From: Fasciola hepatica
Taxonomy: Eukaryota; Platyhelminthes; Trematoda; Plagiorchiida; Fasciolidae
Direction of reading: 5' to 3'
NCBI GenBank assembly: GCA_948099385.1
Contig: CANUEZ040000012.1
Coordinates: forward strand, 10,457,501 to 10,521,500
DNA length: 64,000 nt
In this document: one piece after another, positions 45,707 to 58,720 of the stretch
How positions within the stretch are numbered: the stretch's first letter is position 1
Layout of the letters: every line of letters begins with the position of its first letter
Notes under the pieces: model-generated
Told to the model about the DNA's origin: nothing
Database searches by the model: none
What the model saw: only the letters and a program-made list of their open reading frames with translations
Made by a program: the position numbers and the translations under genes

Positions 45707-46475
45707 TTTTGCAGAGCTTATGCATCACATGATACAGTGCCCTTCTGACACCGATTTGAACGTTAACAGAGCGTTTCTCTCACAGCGATGTTCTCTTATC
45801 TGGGACAACTGTAGTCTGTTTATCAAAGTCATGTTGTGATGGTAGATGTAGCGTGGTTCTGATCAGCCATTTGTCAAAAGCTTTCTTGATATTTTGTTCA
45901 CCTGATATCGGTAGTTCAATCAAATATGACGAATTTTGCTTTCGCATGAGTGTAATGGAAGAGCGAAATACCCCTAATTACGTGCCTGATGTACTATCAA
46001 TAAGATTCGATAACCTACACCTGAGACTTCGAGTGGAGAACACCACCAAGTTCAGTTAGATCAGGCAGATTGCTATCTGGAACCACCTCTCTAACCGGCG
46101 GTGGTGGAAATCTAAACTCATACCTCGTACAGTTTGAGTGAAGAATGACTTGCTGAAATGCGGCTGATAATAAGGTAAGCATGTTGCAGCGCCCGTGCAA
46201 CAAAACGAGATAGAGGAGAGTCTAAATTGTCGAAGTAAGGACAGAGTGCTGTAGTCAAATATACTCACGTTTATGAAACTCGTCGAGTAATAATCATTAT
46301 ATGATAGATTGCCGGTTTGATCGGAAGAAAAAACATTAAAGATCTCATTTTGTAAGATAGCTAGCGCAGTTGCGGATGACAAAGTAAATCGAGGCTTTGA
46401 TGGCCATACAACTCATGACTAAATTAATTATTCATTAAAAAGTGTGTGCCATTCGTAGCATGGGAGCGAAGTTGA
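45707..46475. other. no recognisable feature
   Basis: A 108-codon minus ORF (46056-46382) has no motif. Confidence 0.35.
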
Positions 46476-47711
46476 CAAATTATCTATGTAGTTCATGAGA
46501 ACGGAGAGAAAACATAAGTCGCGAGATGCAAGCATTTCGTTTACTCTTGTCAACCGCGGACGTAAAACGTGTCAGTATATATACATGGTACAGTAGAGGG
46601 GTAAGTACAACAGTAAAGTAGGTAGGATCGAAAGTTCTTACAGTGCGTACGTTGGGGAGAGTGAAGTCTGTCGTGTTAACGCCAGGGTAAACAAACATTT
46701 TGGGTCAATCGTTCTTGTGCACAGAGTGTTGGCTGATGCATCATGATTAGAATAGCTTCACTGAACGCTAGTAGTTTCGGTACTGGATTGCGCAACAATG
46801 CTTTGAAACACTGGGTCAGGTCAACTTTGTGACCTGATACAATCAAGTGTCTTCCAATCGAAGAAGCTGGCGGTTTCACGTCGTTGTGTATTGCCCCAGT
46901 AGGTTGCGTCATCAAGTATGACAGCCATTTGGGTATGTGTTCTGACACTCGTTGAGTCAAGCAACGATCCGTCCTGCCAATGTATACATCACCGCAACTT
47001 CAAGTGAATTGATAGACAATATATGAGACATTGGGATCAGCAAGACTGTTTGAGTGATTTTGAAAACATAACCTTTTGGTCGTCGGTAGCAAACGCAACT
47101 GCGCCGCTGTGTATGTGTGCCTTAGAGCTGACTTGAGATTACAATTTATTTGATTGAATAAATGATCTCCTTTAAAAGGTAAAGTGATAAAAACTTGCTT
47201 CTTTTCCACGTTCATTGTTTTCTCGCGCACAAGTCTCGGCCTCTGATGTTGTCTGATAAAGTTCTCCGGATAACCGTTAGCCAGCAGCGTTCTTTTTATG
47301 AACTCTTCTTCGTTTTGTATTTGATCCTCTGTACATATTTTCTGGGCTCTGTTGAAGAGAGTTCTGACCAATCCACGTTTGTAAGCCACTGGGGTGAAGC
47401 TGGAGAATTGTAAATAACGACCGCCCCACGTTGCTTTTCGGTGGATTCTGCGCTGTAGAGTCCCATCCTGACGCCTGGTTAACACGACAGACTTCACTCT
47501 CCCCAACGTACGCACTGTAAGAACTTTCGATCGTACCTACTTTACTGTTGCAGTTACCCTCCCCCTACCGTACCATGTATATATACTGACAAGTTTTACG
47601 TCCGCGGTTGACAAGAGTAAACGAAATGCTTGCATCTCGCGACTTATGTCTTCTCTCCGTTCTCATGAATTGGATAAAGGGGACCCAATGTTTCAAATTT
47701 ATCTATGTAGT
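46476..47711 (-). mobile_element. hairpin PLE copy with about 17-bp target duplication
   Basis: A second PLE lineage in hairpin form. CAAATTATCTATGTAGT (46476-46492) and CAAATTTATCTATGTAGT (47694-47711) are direct repeats differing by one T, read as a target duplication. Arms 46493-46680 and about 47478-47669 (about 188 bp) are inverted copies. Between them lie the RT tail and endonuclease on the minus strand. 24 extra bases (ATTGGATAAAGGGGACCCAA and on, about 47670-47693) separate the 5' arm from its duplication; they can form a small ATTGG/CCAAT hairpin. Confidence 0.85.
46676..47515 (-). pseudogene. PLE RT tail and GIY-YIG endonuclease with one in-frame TGA
   Basis: The frame opens at an ATG inside the inverted arm (47513-47515; MRTLGRVKSVV) and continues into RT sense, LTRRQDGTLQRR and RKATWGGRYL, then VFITLPFKGDHL. 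A TGA at 47000-47002 stops it within YIVYQFT, at the position of the first Cys of the CxC motif. The same frame continues SCGDVYIGRTDRCLTQRV, EHIPKW, FKALLRN and QPTLCAQER to 46676. Apart from the TGA the endonuclease looks whole. The RT catalytic box is missing. Confidence 0.85.
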
Positions 47712-50700
47712 CCCGGACATAACTTTTCATTGATTTGCTTTTTCGGTTTGGCAGTGTGGTGCTACCGATATGACACATAGTTGCAAAGATCAACAAGTTT
47801 CCTTATCTGAACAATTTCCGAATTTGGTGGCCCCACTTGCTCCGCCTGTGTACACCGTCTGCACGCCGTTGCGTTCCTCCAATACACACGTTGTTTCGCT
47901 CCACAGCTGTTATATAAAGCCAGTACCCTGTGACTCTGTAAAAACGCTATCAAGGTCGGCGTGCATGTGCTCTTTGCGAGACCGTCTAGGACATACCAGT
48001 GATAGGGACTGTAACATTGAATTCGCACAGTCTTATGCCAATCCGGAAAAGTAAAATTCACTAACTGACCTACATTTGTTACATATGCTATAATACAAAC
48101 CATCCAAGATCATGTTTAGTGTCTGGAAGTGAGCGGAGACCTACTGTTGTCTAATTCTCCTCGTTCCTAACACATTTCGAAAGAGATCGGAAGACCAACA
48201 GACAGACAGATCGATCGAGTGTGTGCAAAATCTGCTGGGTCCGTTACTAGGGCCACGCACACATACACGCATCGATGAATTGTTTGTCCTCATCGATTAT
48301 CCACAACATTGTAAGACCGCATTGCTGATTGAAACTACGTATATACGTATGTATATAAGCAAACTTTTATCTAGGCACAGGAACCAATGGGAAAACTGTT
48401 CGAATTTTATGAAGGCTGAAATTTGTGGGAAGCAATCAGAACGGGTACATAAAACTATGAGAGCTTGTCGGGTGTAGTGGTTTCTCTGGAAAGCATTTCC
48501 AATTTTCTTTCACTTTGATCAGTTCTTGTGGACAAGATATGCACTGATCACGTTGTTTTCATACTTCATGCACTCGTAGATTGCAGCTATCCCGAGGGAT
48601 TCATTGAGAGGCATAAAAATAACAATGACACCCAGGCTCGCATACCATCCCCAAACACAAAGTACCAATAAGATTAGACATTCATTTTTCAACTGTGAGG
48701 GATGCGGATTTTCAGGTCAAGAAAATATTTTAATTGTGGTACTGCCCAGTTAGCAAAATTTACAAACAGAATCATAGACCATTCGCATTCATTTTAAACA
48801 TTTGTTGACTTTTTTGACTCCATTAGAGCCTGCATTATTACTCAGAAACTATGACATGATTGAAACCCTAGCAGCCATAGCACGGGAATGGGGTCTGTCT
48901 AGTGTGATGAAAAATACAGTAATGAATTTCAGTGCATCAATGAAAACACTGAAACACAGTGTACTGTTATTCCACAAGGCCGGTTTGAAAAGTATGCCGT
49001 ATCCTTCGACGCGCGGACCTGACATGCAGTATATTATCCTCACATGTTGCCAATTTAGCTATCCGACTGAACCCTAAGCGGTTAACTTCAGCAGGCTTCT
49101 AGGTTACGCTCGCCCTACAAGCTAGTTAGCCAATCTGTCATTAGCATCGAGAGTTACTAGTTCATCAAATGCCCAGTCGTCGATGAACGGGCGACATCAC
49201 CTGGCATCTTGGTCACAGACCACGCAATTTTTATCTTATCATCAGCTTTCTATTCAATAAAATGAATGCATGGATCTCGCAATATGAATTCCTTCCATGT
49301 AAGGAGGATGGCACTGTATTTCCCCGGTTTCGCGGTTGTTGCGGATCATCACGAATGCCTACCCGGTACTCTCCTGTCCAACCTTCACCATACTTGTTCT
49401 CTCCATAGTAAATTTTTGTACTGCAGTCTCATTTGAATCGTTGTTGTTCTTGTCAGTCATTGACGAACCTATGATCGACTCATGATCTGTGGGAAACGTC
49501 TGCTTACTTCGTTCCTTTCGTCAACGCAGAACATAGTGGTGGCGTCCGATAAAACATCAGTGACACATAAGACCCTGTTTTTATAGCCAATCTTATTAAC
49601 CAAGTTTACGATCAAGTTACACTTGAAAGATCCCTAGCCGCGGGTGCACATAGAATCTTCGGAGGGAAGCTATACTAATGTCGTACCCCTCTAGCAAGGG
49701 GAGAAGTGCTACGTGTTAAAGAACTGTTACATTTCCAATTTGGCCCATTTTGTCAATACCAACGTATTATGAGTAGCGAAGTCCAGATGCACTTATTTAG
49801 GAAGTCGTATAATCACAAAGGCTTTATTCTGTAACCTGTTTTTTTAAAATTATTTTTATCAGTGTTTTCCAGTCTCTTGAAATTTAATTTCAAATGAAAA
49901 TTTCGTCTTCACTTTTGAGTTTCTTTCCCCTTAGACTTTTTGTTGTGCAACATGGGCTCAGTAGATTTACCGGGAAGAGATTGAGGCTGATTGGTAAGCT
50001 ACTTGTGGGCAAAGTAAGCCAGCGGCAAGGTGGGTCTGATGCATTCTGTTTGAACTTGGCTTCTCATTTACAACCAGTTTCGAATTTTGGTGCTGCCGCA
50101 GGAAGAGGACACAGAACCACTGTCCACATTCTCCAAACAGTTGTTGTGACCCCGATCATTACGCGGAAATGAAAGTATCTCAGACGCTATTTTGAATCTA
50201 TTTTCTCTACGGTTTATTCTGACACATGACCCTGATAATGCCGCGTTTATTTAACTGCCTACTTTTTAATGAACTTTAGGACCACGAGGATTTTGCCAAC
50301 TTCGTTTTCGCACACTTTCGATTTTTCACTCTCTATATGCATTCGGCTCACTTTTTGACGTGCCACACATTCTGATTCTCAACGGAACATGTTTCTTCGA
50401 ATATGCTAACCAGTCAGCTTACACTTCGGGTGAAGTGCATGGTAAAATTTTATTGGTGAATAACACAGCGTAGTCGATATCGTTCTTAGGTTGTCGATGT
50501 TTCCGTCACCACTATTTTCAAGACTGGTTTTACAACCGAATGAACCTGGAAGCGCATGCCAGTTAAAACTCAGTGTTCCTTAATTGAAAGCCAAGTGATC
50601 GAGGGAGCGCATTTGGTTATCGATTGATAATCCGTTGACCCCAGCCCGCAACAAATGATGGCCTTGGAAGTCTGCTCCGAAAACCCGTAACCCGCGTTGT

Positions 50701-51009
50701 CTTGTCGTTTGTCCTTTCATCAGCAGCTGCGGTGACACCTGCGTAGGCAGAACGGATCGATGTTTTAGTCGGTGACCCTAATAGTCATCCCTCCCCCGGA
50801 ACGGCAGACGACCACGAGAAACTCGGCTTCATCGACCGCGAAACACCATGTAGCCCTTCGTTATCGGACTGATCTGGGTCTAGCGGTCCGAATATTTGTG
50901 CGAAATTGGAACCCAAATCTCTTGGTCTTTTATGAGGCCGTATTGATTAGTAAGACACACACACACACACACCCACTATGCGCGCAGAGACTGCCGACCC
51001 ACAGTCTCA
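47712..51009. other. no recognisable feature
   Basis: 3.3 kb with short ORFs (113 codons at 47762-48103 -, 92 codons at 49894-50172 +) and no motif. A short AC run lies at about 50956-50972. Confidence 0.35.
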
Positions 51010-51011
51010 TA

Positions 51012-52200
51012 TACTGCACAACAAAAGTATAGGACCCCCTCATATATCCGCGTCTCTCCGCTTCTGTATTCCCTAACGAAACCATACCTGGTCAGAACGA
51101 TCGAATGCACAATACAGTGCGACACTCCAAATTCCAGAACGAAACTATGCACGGCGTGCACTATTTATGGCAAAAAACGTTAAAAAACGAGAGTGCAAGA
51201 AGCGTAGGATCCCGTATCCCGGTGGGCTGTCCCATGGAAAATTTCAGAAAAATGGACGAACCATTGGGCTTGGCGACAAGCTGGCGAGTTCGATCTATGG
51301 ATTTTGTGACTGGCAAAACTAGAACCATGTGATTCATGTGCACCGCAGTACGTGATGCGCCCTAGTGACCTAGGTGATTTCCCTTGCCTTTGGTTGCACG
51401 TAAACACCTTACAGAACTCACACCGAATTTTGTCCGCGCAACGCAGCACGGAAATAAACTAACAGATTTTGAGAAGGGCGAAATATCGGCGTTCTACCAA
51501 ATGGGACTCAGTTTGCAAGAGATCCCCAGGCAATGTAGCAGATCGAGAAATGTCACACGACTGTTCTGTAATGTAAGGAGCAATGTGAGCCGGAAAAGAA
51601 AATGGGTCGCCCAAGAAACTACCGATATCTGACGAACATAGACCAGTTCGGCAAGCCCCCTAGAACACATGCTTCATGGTGAAGTTGAAAGTTTTGATCG
51701 AAGTTAGTGTTTTAAAGCGAAGGGTTCAAAGAACGTTGGAAGTTGTGCCGTGGATGAAATACAAAAAACTGAAAAGACTCACTGCTCTCACATTGCTACA
51801 TACAGGACAACGCTTATCATGGGCTGAAGCATAAGTAGCGTAGACAGAGAAGTGCGAAAACGTCTAATTTAGTGACGAGAAAAATTTGATTTCGATGGAA
51901 TTATTTTCTGCATGATAACAGAAAAGAAGGAATAATTTTTAGTCAAAGAAACAACGATAGGGGTTCAGTGGTGGTTTGGGAGAGCCTTCTCAGCCAACCG
52001 CCAAAGTGAGCTATTTATGCTTGAGGGTAGACAAGATTCCGTTGCGTATATTCGTATCTTATACCAGTTTTTCCTCGTGCTAGTGGCCAAAAGATTATAC
52101 GGTGACGCAATATTCCACCATGATAATGCTTCTGTCCACTGCCCATAAACTATGAAATTTTGGCTGTTGGTTCGTGGGCTCAAGGTCATACAGTAGCCAT
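51012..52200 (+). mobile_element. Tc1/mariner-like transposon remnant
   Basis: The left end is TA (51012-51013) followed by CTGCACAACAAAAGTATAGG, a plausible Tc1-type terminal repeat beside its TA target. The transposase region follows from about 51384 to 52190. No matching right terminal repeat was found before 53 kb, so the 3' end is probably lost. Confidence 0.7.
51384..52190 (+). pseudogene. Tc1-like transposase (decayed)
   Basis: ORF 51384-51632 contains the N-terminal paired-type helix-turn-helix: KLTDFEKGEISAFYQMGLSL, then QEIPRQCSRSRNVTRLF. After frame loss, catalytic-domain traces remain: GSVVVWESLLSQPPK near 51960 and, in the region 52080-52190, sense like that around the second catalytic aspartate and the residues after it (NYEILAVGSW). 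Many stops. Transposase would bind the terminal repeats and cut and join DNA; this copy cannot. Confidence 0.75.
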
Positions 52201-54179
52201 CCTGCAGCCCACATCGATTGTTGATTAGAAGTCATTCCGTTTACTATCGATAAATTCTGTCGATCTTGCTTAGCACGGCTGGGAACGACGGCAACCGATT
52301 TTAAACGTCCAACTGGAGTGTTTCAGATCGACGACCGCATCACGATCGATAAACAATCCCGTTGCATTTCACCGGTGTTCCTAGCTTGCGCACATGTGCG
52401 CACGCCACAGACACACCCGCTCGGTCACACAATTTTCAGTCAAGGCCTATCTCATCCGCGGGCTTTGTAATCGTCAGACATTCAAGCAAAAGGTGATCCG
52501 AACTTCGATACCGATCGCATCTGACAACGTATGGTGCACGAAATAATTTTTGCTCACCCTCGGCTTTCCGCGATTTCTTTGAGAGCGCCTGTACGTGGGA
52601 TAGTGAAATTTGGTGTGCATATGCCTTGTCGTATCCCTGAATTGGCGTCGTCTACGGGTTTGAAATTAGAGTAAGGAAAATCGCTTTTAGCCAGAATAAT
52701 GTGTCTGAAGGGTTCTAAATGCTTTTAGCTCATCACATGGCTACCTTCGAGAAAGTGCACCCCATAGCCCATTTACCGGGCGGAATGAGACACAAACACA
52801 ACCACTATCTTGAAGAATGCTTCGCGATACGTGATTGGGTAAAAATCTTGCCATAGGTATTTTGTAAGCGGCAATCACCCAGTTCGCGAAGTCGGACTGC
52901 AAGCTTTGACGTTGAATACGAAGAAAAATTCCTGAAAATGCCAAGGCAACTTCTACTTGCTGCATGTAATCAAATTACAAGTGCAATAAAGTTGCAAAGG
53001 TTTCACTTGTTTGTCGTGTTCAGAATTCGTAGTATACAGTACACAAAAGATCCGTTCATCAGCACAGCAGTAAACACGCACGTAAACAGACAAGCGGGAA
53101 AACAAGTGAATCATCCACTGGCAAGTAAGCAAACATAAAAATGGGTCAAAGGAACAGGAAAAACGTATCAATGTCAGTCACACGCGCACCTAACGGCATG
53201 TGATTGGTAAGGTGGAACAAAGCACAGCGTGGGACAGACAGGCGTCGCACCCGCGAGTGCAAGGCCAACGGGACCAGAATGAATCACGTGCGGATGCCAA
53301 TGACATATGGGTTGACGACACAACACTATAGAATAGTAATATTCACTATGTACAGAAGCGCTGTAACCAGCAGCACATCTACGATATAGGAAGGTGAGAG
53401 CCATGCCCTGGATTATTGAACGTGATATTTCACATCGAGTCGGAAGGGGCAGAAATGACGTTAGATTGAAGACTCAATGGAATACCTTGGTATTAGTTTG
53501 TGAAGAAAGTTTACTCTGAGCGTTCCTGACGGACTAATATACTGTTGGCATGACATGCCGGAGAGCAAGCTTGAATTCGACCGTCGAGCTTTCGCCGGGG
53601 CTCTAGGAGGATCTGGGGTGCTATTTGTGCGGACGGTAAATCACAGCTGGAAGTTCTCGAAGGAACGCAGACAGGTGTGCATACCTTAGCCAGAAGTCAG
53701 AGGTAACCCTTTGTGAGTTACTTATGGCACACACTGGAGAGTAATAGAATTAATAAGTTGGTTCAACAGAAGGCTTAATTTAACCGATCACGTGTGATGA
53801 CAGCCTATTTTAATGGGGTGTTACATTCTGGAGACCCATCACTATAGCTACTCAATGAATTTAGTTTTGGGCGCTAATGGGAACATTTAACAGACTGACA
53901 TTTTTTGAGGGTGCGAGATTTCAAGGTTGGAAAATAATGAAAATCATAGGTTTGGGATTGGGCTTCTAACATTTTGGGAACATCTGACAAACTGCTACTT
54001 TCTGAGGGTGCGACATTTGACAGACTTGGGTGTATACCATTGTGACTTCAATGAAAGCCATCAACCTGACCTCTCTCCAGTCACAGATAAGTCCTTTGCG
54101 TGGCGATAGTCGTGCGTCCCCATGCCCACAAAATCTCCGCAACGCCATGACCCACACTCACAATATGGACCTTCATCTT
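52201..54179. other. no recognisable feature
   Basis: Only short ORFs without motifs. Confidence 0.35.
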
Positions 54180-54254
54180 GGACGAAGTTGATTCTCGTTG
54201 ATTAGTAAAAACAGATCTGTGCTAGAGCCTTCGGGAGGGGGGTGAGGGCACCTC
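54180..54254 (+). other. gypsy 3' internal remnant with polypurine tract
   Basis: The bases before the LTR (GGGAGGGGGGTGAGGGCACCTC, about 54233-54254; key part the G-rich run) match the position and character of the tract at 2394-2414, including the shared CCTC directly before the LTR. So this is the 3' end of an element copy rather than a solo LTR; further left no pol sense is found. Confidence 0.5.
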
Positions 54255-54559
54255 TGCAGCGACAGTCATCTTCGTTTATGCTTTTATCACGTTTATTGTT
54301 TAACTGAACGCTGACTGCCAAGCACGGTCGCCATCTGATCGTTGCTTTCGCGCACGCTCTCATGCACGCTCTCACGCACGCTAACCCCTATCTCTCCCAA
54401 TCACCTTCTCGTTCTCACGGGTAGTGGAGAATACCCTTCCGGTTAACGTATTCGTACAGTGCCGAACATTAGAGTAACGTGCAGGTGGTCCACGCAGTAC
54501 ACAAGACCGAAGAACACGTATAATAAAGAAACCGAGAAGTAAGGTTCAGCTACCTTACA
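54255..54559 (+). repeat. LTR, family A (305 bp)
   Basis: Starts TGCAGCGACAGTCATC and ends AGCTACCTTACA, colinear with 2415-2720. It carries a small internal duplication of GCACGCTCTCA near 54352-54375. Confidence 0.88.
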
Positions 54560-56383
54560 GCTCTACTGTTTGTTTCGGGTGTTGCAGTGACTCTGAAACG
54601 AGCAGCTAATACAACCGATAAACTATTCGGTCAACAGTTCAAGTTTTTAAGGCACAACTTGTCCTCTGAGTCGTCTGTGTGACGAAAGGACGAAGGATCA
54701 GGGTCTAAGTGAAATGACCAGAAGAGCGACCGCATCAGTTGACCTCGAAGGTTAAAACTATTGGAGTGCACATTCCCTCAGTAAAATAGGTGGTCGACGG
54801 GAGGGGGGGGGGGAGTGATCGGCTGATCACAAAGAAAAAATATGACAGCCACCTTCCTTTGTGAATAATAGAGAATGAACTCAAAATATAAAAAAAAACA
54901 ATGTTTTGCTTCCTTTATTTACCGCATGATAATGTTCAATAATTCTAGAAGGGGTAGCAGTCAGTCAAAAGTTGTTGAGTGGAGAAGAGATTAAAAGGGA
55001 GCATAATAATAGATGAAATCGTTATGCCGGTGGATGATTCAGCACGAGAAAAGCCGTCTACGTATTCTTACTGCGAGCAAATCATTTCCATTAGTTAAGC
55101 CTCACTGTAGAAAACATAGCTTTAGTTTATGTTATGCAGTAGAAGATTAATATTATGAACACTTGATAAATCGATGGCACTAAATTATCATTTACCATAC
55201 CCATTTGCGCTAATAGGCGTAATTATGACGGCACCAGTGTCGAGCTACCAATGCTCGTTTCGGAAGATTTATTAGACCAGATATCGGAGTATTATGCGTA
55301 TTCAGGTTTTAGTTAAAACTCCTCACTCATGACTTGCCGGTAATCAGCAATAAATACCAGACTATAGTGAACTTCACCACATCTATCAGGGTAACTATGG
55401 ATACTAACTTTCAGTATTTCTGCCCAAACTGATGCGTTTCATTTGGGGTCCGCCATCGCTGGAACCATTTTTCATTGTCAGAGTTATCTTTTTCGGTGTT
55501 GGCTTCGAGCAAAGATTCAAAACAATTTATCACATTGTTAAAAGACGTCGGAAATTCGGGAGTCACCCACCATCTAATGACCTCCTTTTTGAATCGGAGC
55601 AATCACATGAGGGAACTCAATGAGCCAGATGACAAAGTGTTCTTAAATGAACGCCGCTGAGCCGCATAACAGCCCACAACATTGTGTGTAAAAGGGTGTG
55701 TGCCTTGTTTAACCAGCTTTCGGACCCAACCTATTTGCTAATGGCTAGTGTCTTCAAAAATACTTGTGTGAAATACCTCCAAAAAACTTCACTGAATGTT
55801 TAGGTGGATGAGACCACTGCTGAAATTGAGAACGCTGCACACTTCCGTCAAGACAAAATGAACTCCATGAAAAAGATGTGGTTGTATTGACACATACATC
55901 AGTCTCGAATGGTGTAGCAAGTCCAGCGTCATTTTTTCCCTGCACGTCTAACGGGATTGGCTGCATGTTCATTTCATGTCCTCCTATATTTTCCCGCTTT
56001 GCCCATTCTATTATAACGAGCGTTTACCTTTTACCGCAAAGCTCCCCAAACTCAGCCAGCTGTATCTAAGATTCACTCCTACCTTTTCCTCAACATTTAT
56101 TGATGACATTCTCCATATCATTGTAGAAGACTTCAACCATGCCTCAACATCTTCACTCTCACTTTTTTAAAAGTTCAATAAAAAAAAATTTTCACCCTCG
56201 ATATCTTAATGATTCACACTAGGATCGCATCTCGAAAAACCATTCAAAAATCAGTGATTGTGCCAATTAAAAAGAAGGCCGACGGGTCTTCTTGTGAAAA
56301 TCACAGCTTGGCAGGTATCGCATCCAGGCTGCTCACCGGCATTATTCACCCCCGATTATTCAGCGCTCGTTAAAGGTGTACAG
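54560..56383. other. no gene; G11 run
   Basis: A run of eleven G (54803-54813). Short ORFs on both strands without motifs. Confidence 0.35.
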
Positions 56384-58286
56384 TTTCAGTTAAGTTTATT
56401 CAACCATTAACCTCGCACTTCTGTGCTCTCGTTTCGGTTACTACCTTCCGTATCGTTCAGTAAGGGGCGAAAAGAATGGAAGCATAGTGACGAAGATCCA
56501 AAGGGAATCAAAGTGTCAAGCGGAAGTCAAGAGGACAAGGAAAGAATCCGAATGCAGCTATGCTACTGACCGCGACAACTAGCCATTTCATTTATTGTCT
56601 CCAACCATTTAGTAGGCGGATCACGTGGACCCCAACCTGGAAGTTTAACAAGTCCTACGCGGCCAAGTCCACTGGTCAAGGTTTTCATACCTTTTGCCAT
56701 ATTATGGACTGACCACCTCGATCTACCTGCCAATCACCACCTGGCTCAGAGAACAGCGTACGCTAAGGAAGTCTGTCGGTGGGCATACGTAACACATGTC
56801 CCAAACACCCTAACCTGTTTAGATCCAGTACTTGATTTAGAAACTGACCTCTGGTTCCTAACACCGTACGCCGAAACTTAGCATTGCTGATACGGTGTTT
56901 TCACCAAACTCGGACAATACTACGGAGACATCGGTGCTCGACAATGACAGTCTGCGCCTACCTTCTAGCCATGACGGCCATGTTTCCCAACCGTATGAAA
57001 GAACGGATCTAACCGCCATACGGTACACTCGACCCTTAACAGACAATTAGATGTCACGACGAAGCCACAGATGATGGAGATTGGCAAAAGCCAAACGCGC
57101 CTTTTGTATACGCGATGACACCTCATGTGATATTCGATCACATGATGAAATGTAACAGTGGAGATAGCAACACTTATCTAACTGCACTAGAGCTTCCCCT
57201 GTCGAGACAAGGTTTGGTCTAGGGTCAACCCAGTCCAGCAGCGGCATTTTACACTTTGAAGGTGCAAAACGCATCCCAAATATTGATAAACTTTTGTTCA
57301 GGCCATCTAAGAAAGCTTGCAACTTACCTGGATCTTCACTCAGAAGAACAGTATTGTCCGCATATTCCAAGTCAGGCAGTTTACTGCCTGAACAGAGATT
57401 GATTCCACCTTTCTCACATGAGGATAGGGGTATTGCAAGAATTATTTCAACCACAAAATTGAAGAGAAAAAAGGAAGGAGGGTAACCCTTAAGAACACCA
57501 CTTTTCGTGGTGAACTCAGGTGAAAGACCGCCGTAAGCGCGAACCATTTAATGACAGGCAACGCCAGAGAACTGTTAGGTCGACTGAGTCAAGAGCAGCC
57601 TTCAGGCCAAGGAAGATAGATGGTGGGTTTACGGAAAGTGTACTTATGATCTAAAGTTTGACGACGGGTAAAGATCTGGTCGGTACAACCCTGACTGGGT
57701 CTGAAACCTGCTTGATTCTCATGTGCACACCTCTAACGGGCGCTGGATAATCGGTGGGGAATAAGACCGGTGAGGAGCTTGGATGCGATACCTGCTAAGG
57801 TAATTCCTCTGTGGTTTTTTAAAAAGGACCTACTAGCTATCTTTTAAGTCAGGACAATTACCGATTTACAACATTCTGTATGAGTCTGTCCATTATCCCG
57901 GATTATCTGGAGGAGTTTATCTAGCCCAGAAACCAAAGCTTTGCGTCCACTGTTGAAGTGGGCCGACTGAACTGTTCCCTTAAGTGGTCCGCCCAGCGCT
58001 GCGGACGATGTCCCCGAGAACGAATCAATGAGCCGTCGGATTCCTCAATTAACTCACTTACTCCAGGCCTCCCTGGATCGGTACCTCTAATCAAACGGAA
58101 AAGGTTGCGAGCATTGCCAGCTTTTTCCATTTCCTTACATTTCGCAATCCACCACTCCTTACGGTCATTCCTCAAGCTCCTAGTCTGTTGGCGTCTTAGG
58201 GGTTTACGCACTTCATTGAATGTGACATCCGGAGGGATGGATCTGCGAGCATCCAACGGAGCAGCTGATGCCGTGAAGGTGTACGC
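56384..58286 (-). pseudogene. RTE-like LINE, minus strand
   Basis: From the 3' end: a UTR ending GAATAAACTTAACTG (56390-56404 in reverse), the post-RT blocks (WLGHVLR-type near 56800, RSVLSYGWETWPSW near 57000), the RT core in 57047-57547 (FFLFNFVVEIILAIPL, LEYADNTVLLSEDPGKLQAF with YADN in place of YADD, FGMRFAPSKCKM), the GFRP block near 57700, and the EN-RT linker at 57921-58256 (RSLRNDRKEWWIAKCKEMEK, ARNLFRLIRGTDPG). Closest in the window to the copy at 5690. The endonuclease is absent. Confidence 0.85.
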
Positions 58287-58720
58287 ATGAGAATCAAGCA
58301 GGTTTCAGACCCAGTCAGGGTTGTACCGACCAGATCTTTACCCGTCGTCAAACTTTAGATCATAAGTACACTTTCCGTAGGCCCACCATCTATCTTCCTT
58401 GATCTGAAGGCTGCTCTTGACTCAGTCGACCTTACAATTCTCTGGCGCTGGGTGTTGTTGAATAGTGTGCCAGGTAAGTTCATTTCTCTATTTTAGTTCC
58501 TTAACGTGAATAGCAGAAGCCGACTTCACGCTACAGACAGTCTTTCCTCCAATTCACCACAAGAGACGGTTTTCATCATTATTGCTTTCGAGCACCCTTC
58601 CTTTTCCATTGTGCGATCGAAATGGTTATGAATCCAGACCTATCATCTCGTGGGAATAATGATATCGACCTGTGCTCACGTGGTGATCTGTTTGTGTCCA
58701 TACAATTCGATGCAGGTGAG
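58287..58720 (+). pseudogene. RTE-like LINE RT fragment, inverted against its neighbour
   Basis: Begins at ATGAGAATCAAGCAGGTTTC, the same bases that occur on the minus strand near 57708-57727, and repeats the RT section (ENQAGFRP, then the Asp block, then FLFHCAIEMVMNPDLS) on the plus strand to about 58720. The first about 165 bp are a near-identical inverted copy of 57560-57727; further on it is more diverged. Confidence 0.75.

Noticed and set aside
47000..47002. TGA as a selenocysteine codon
   Set aside because: No SECIS-like element noted, and the copy is already truncated; a nonsense mutation is the simpler reading.
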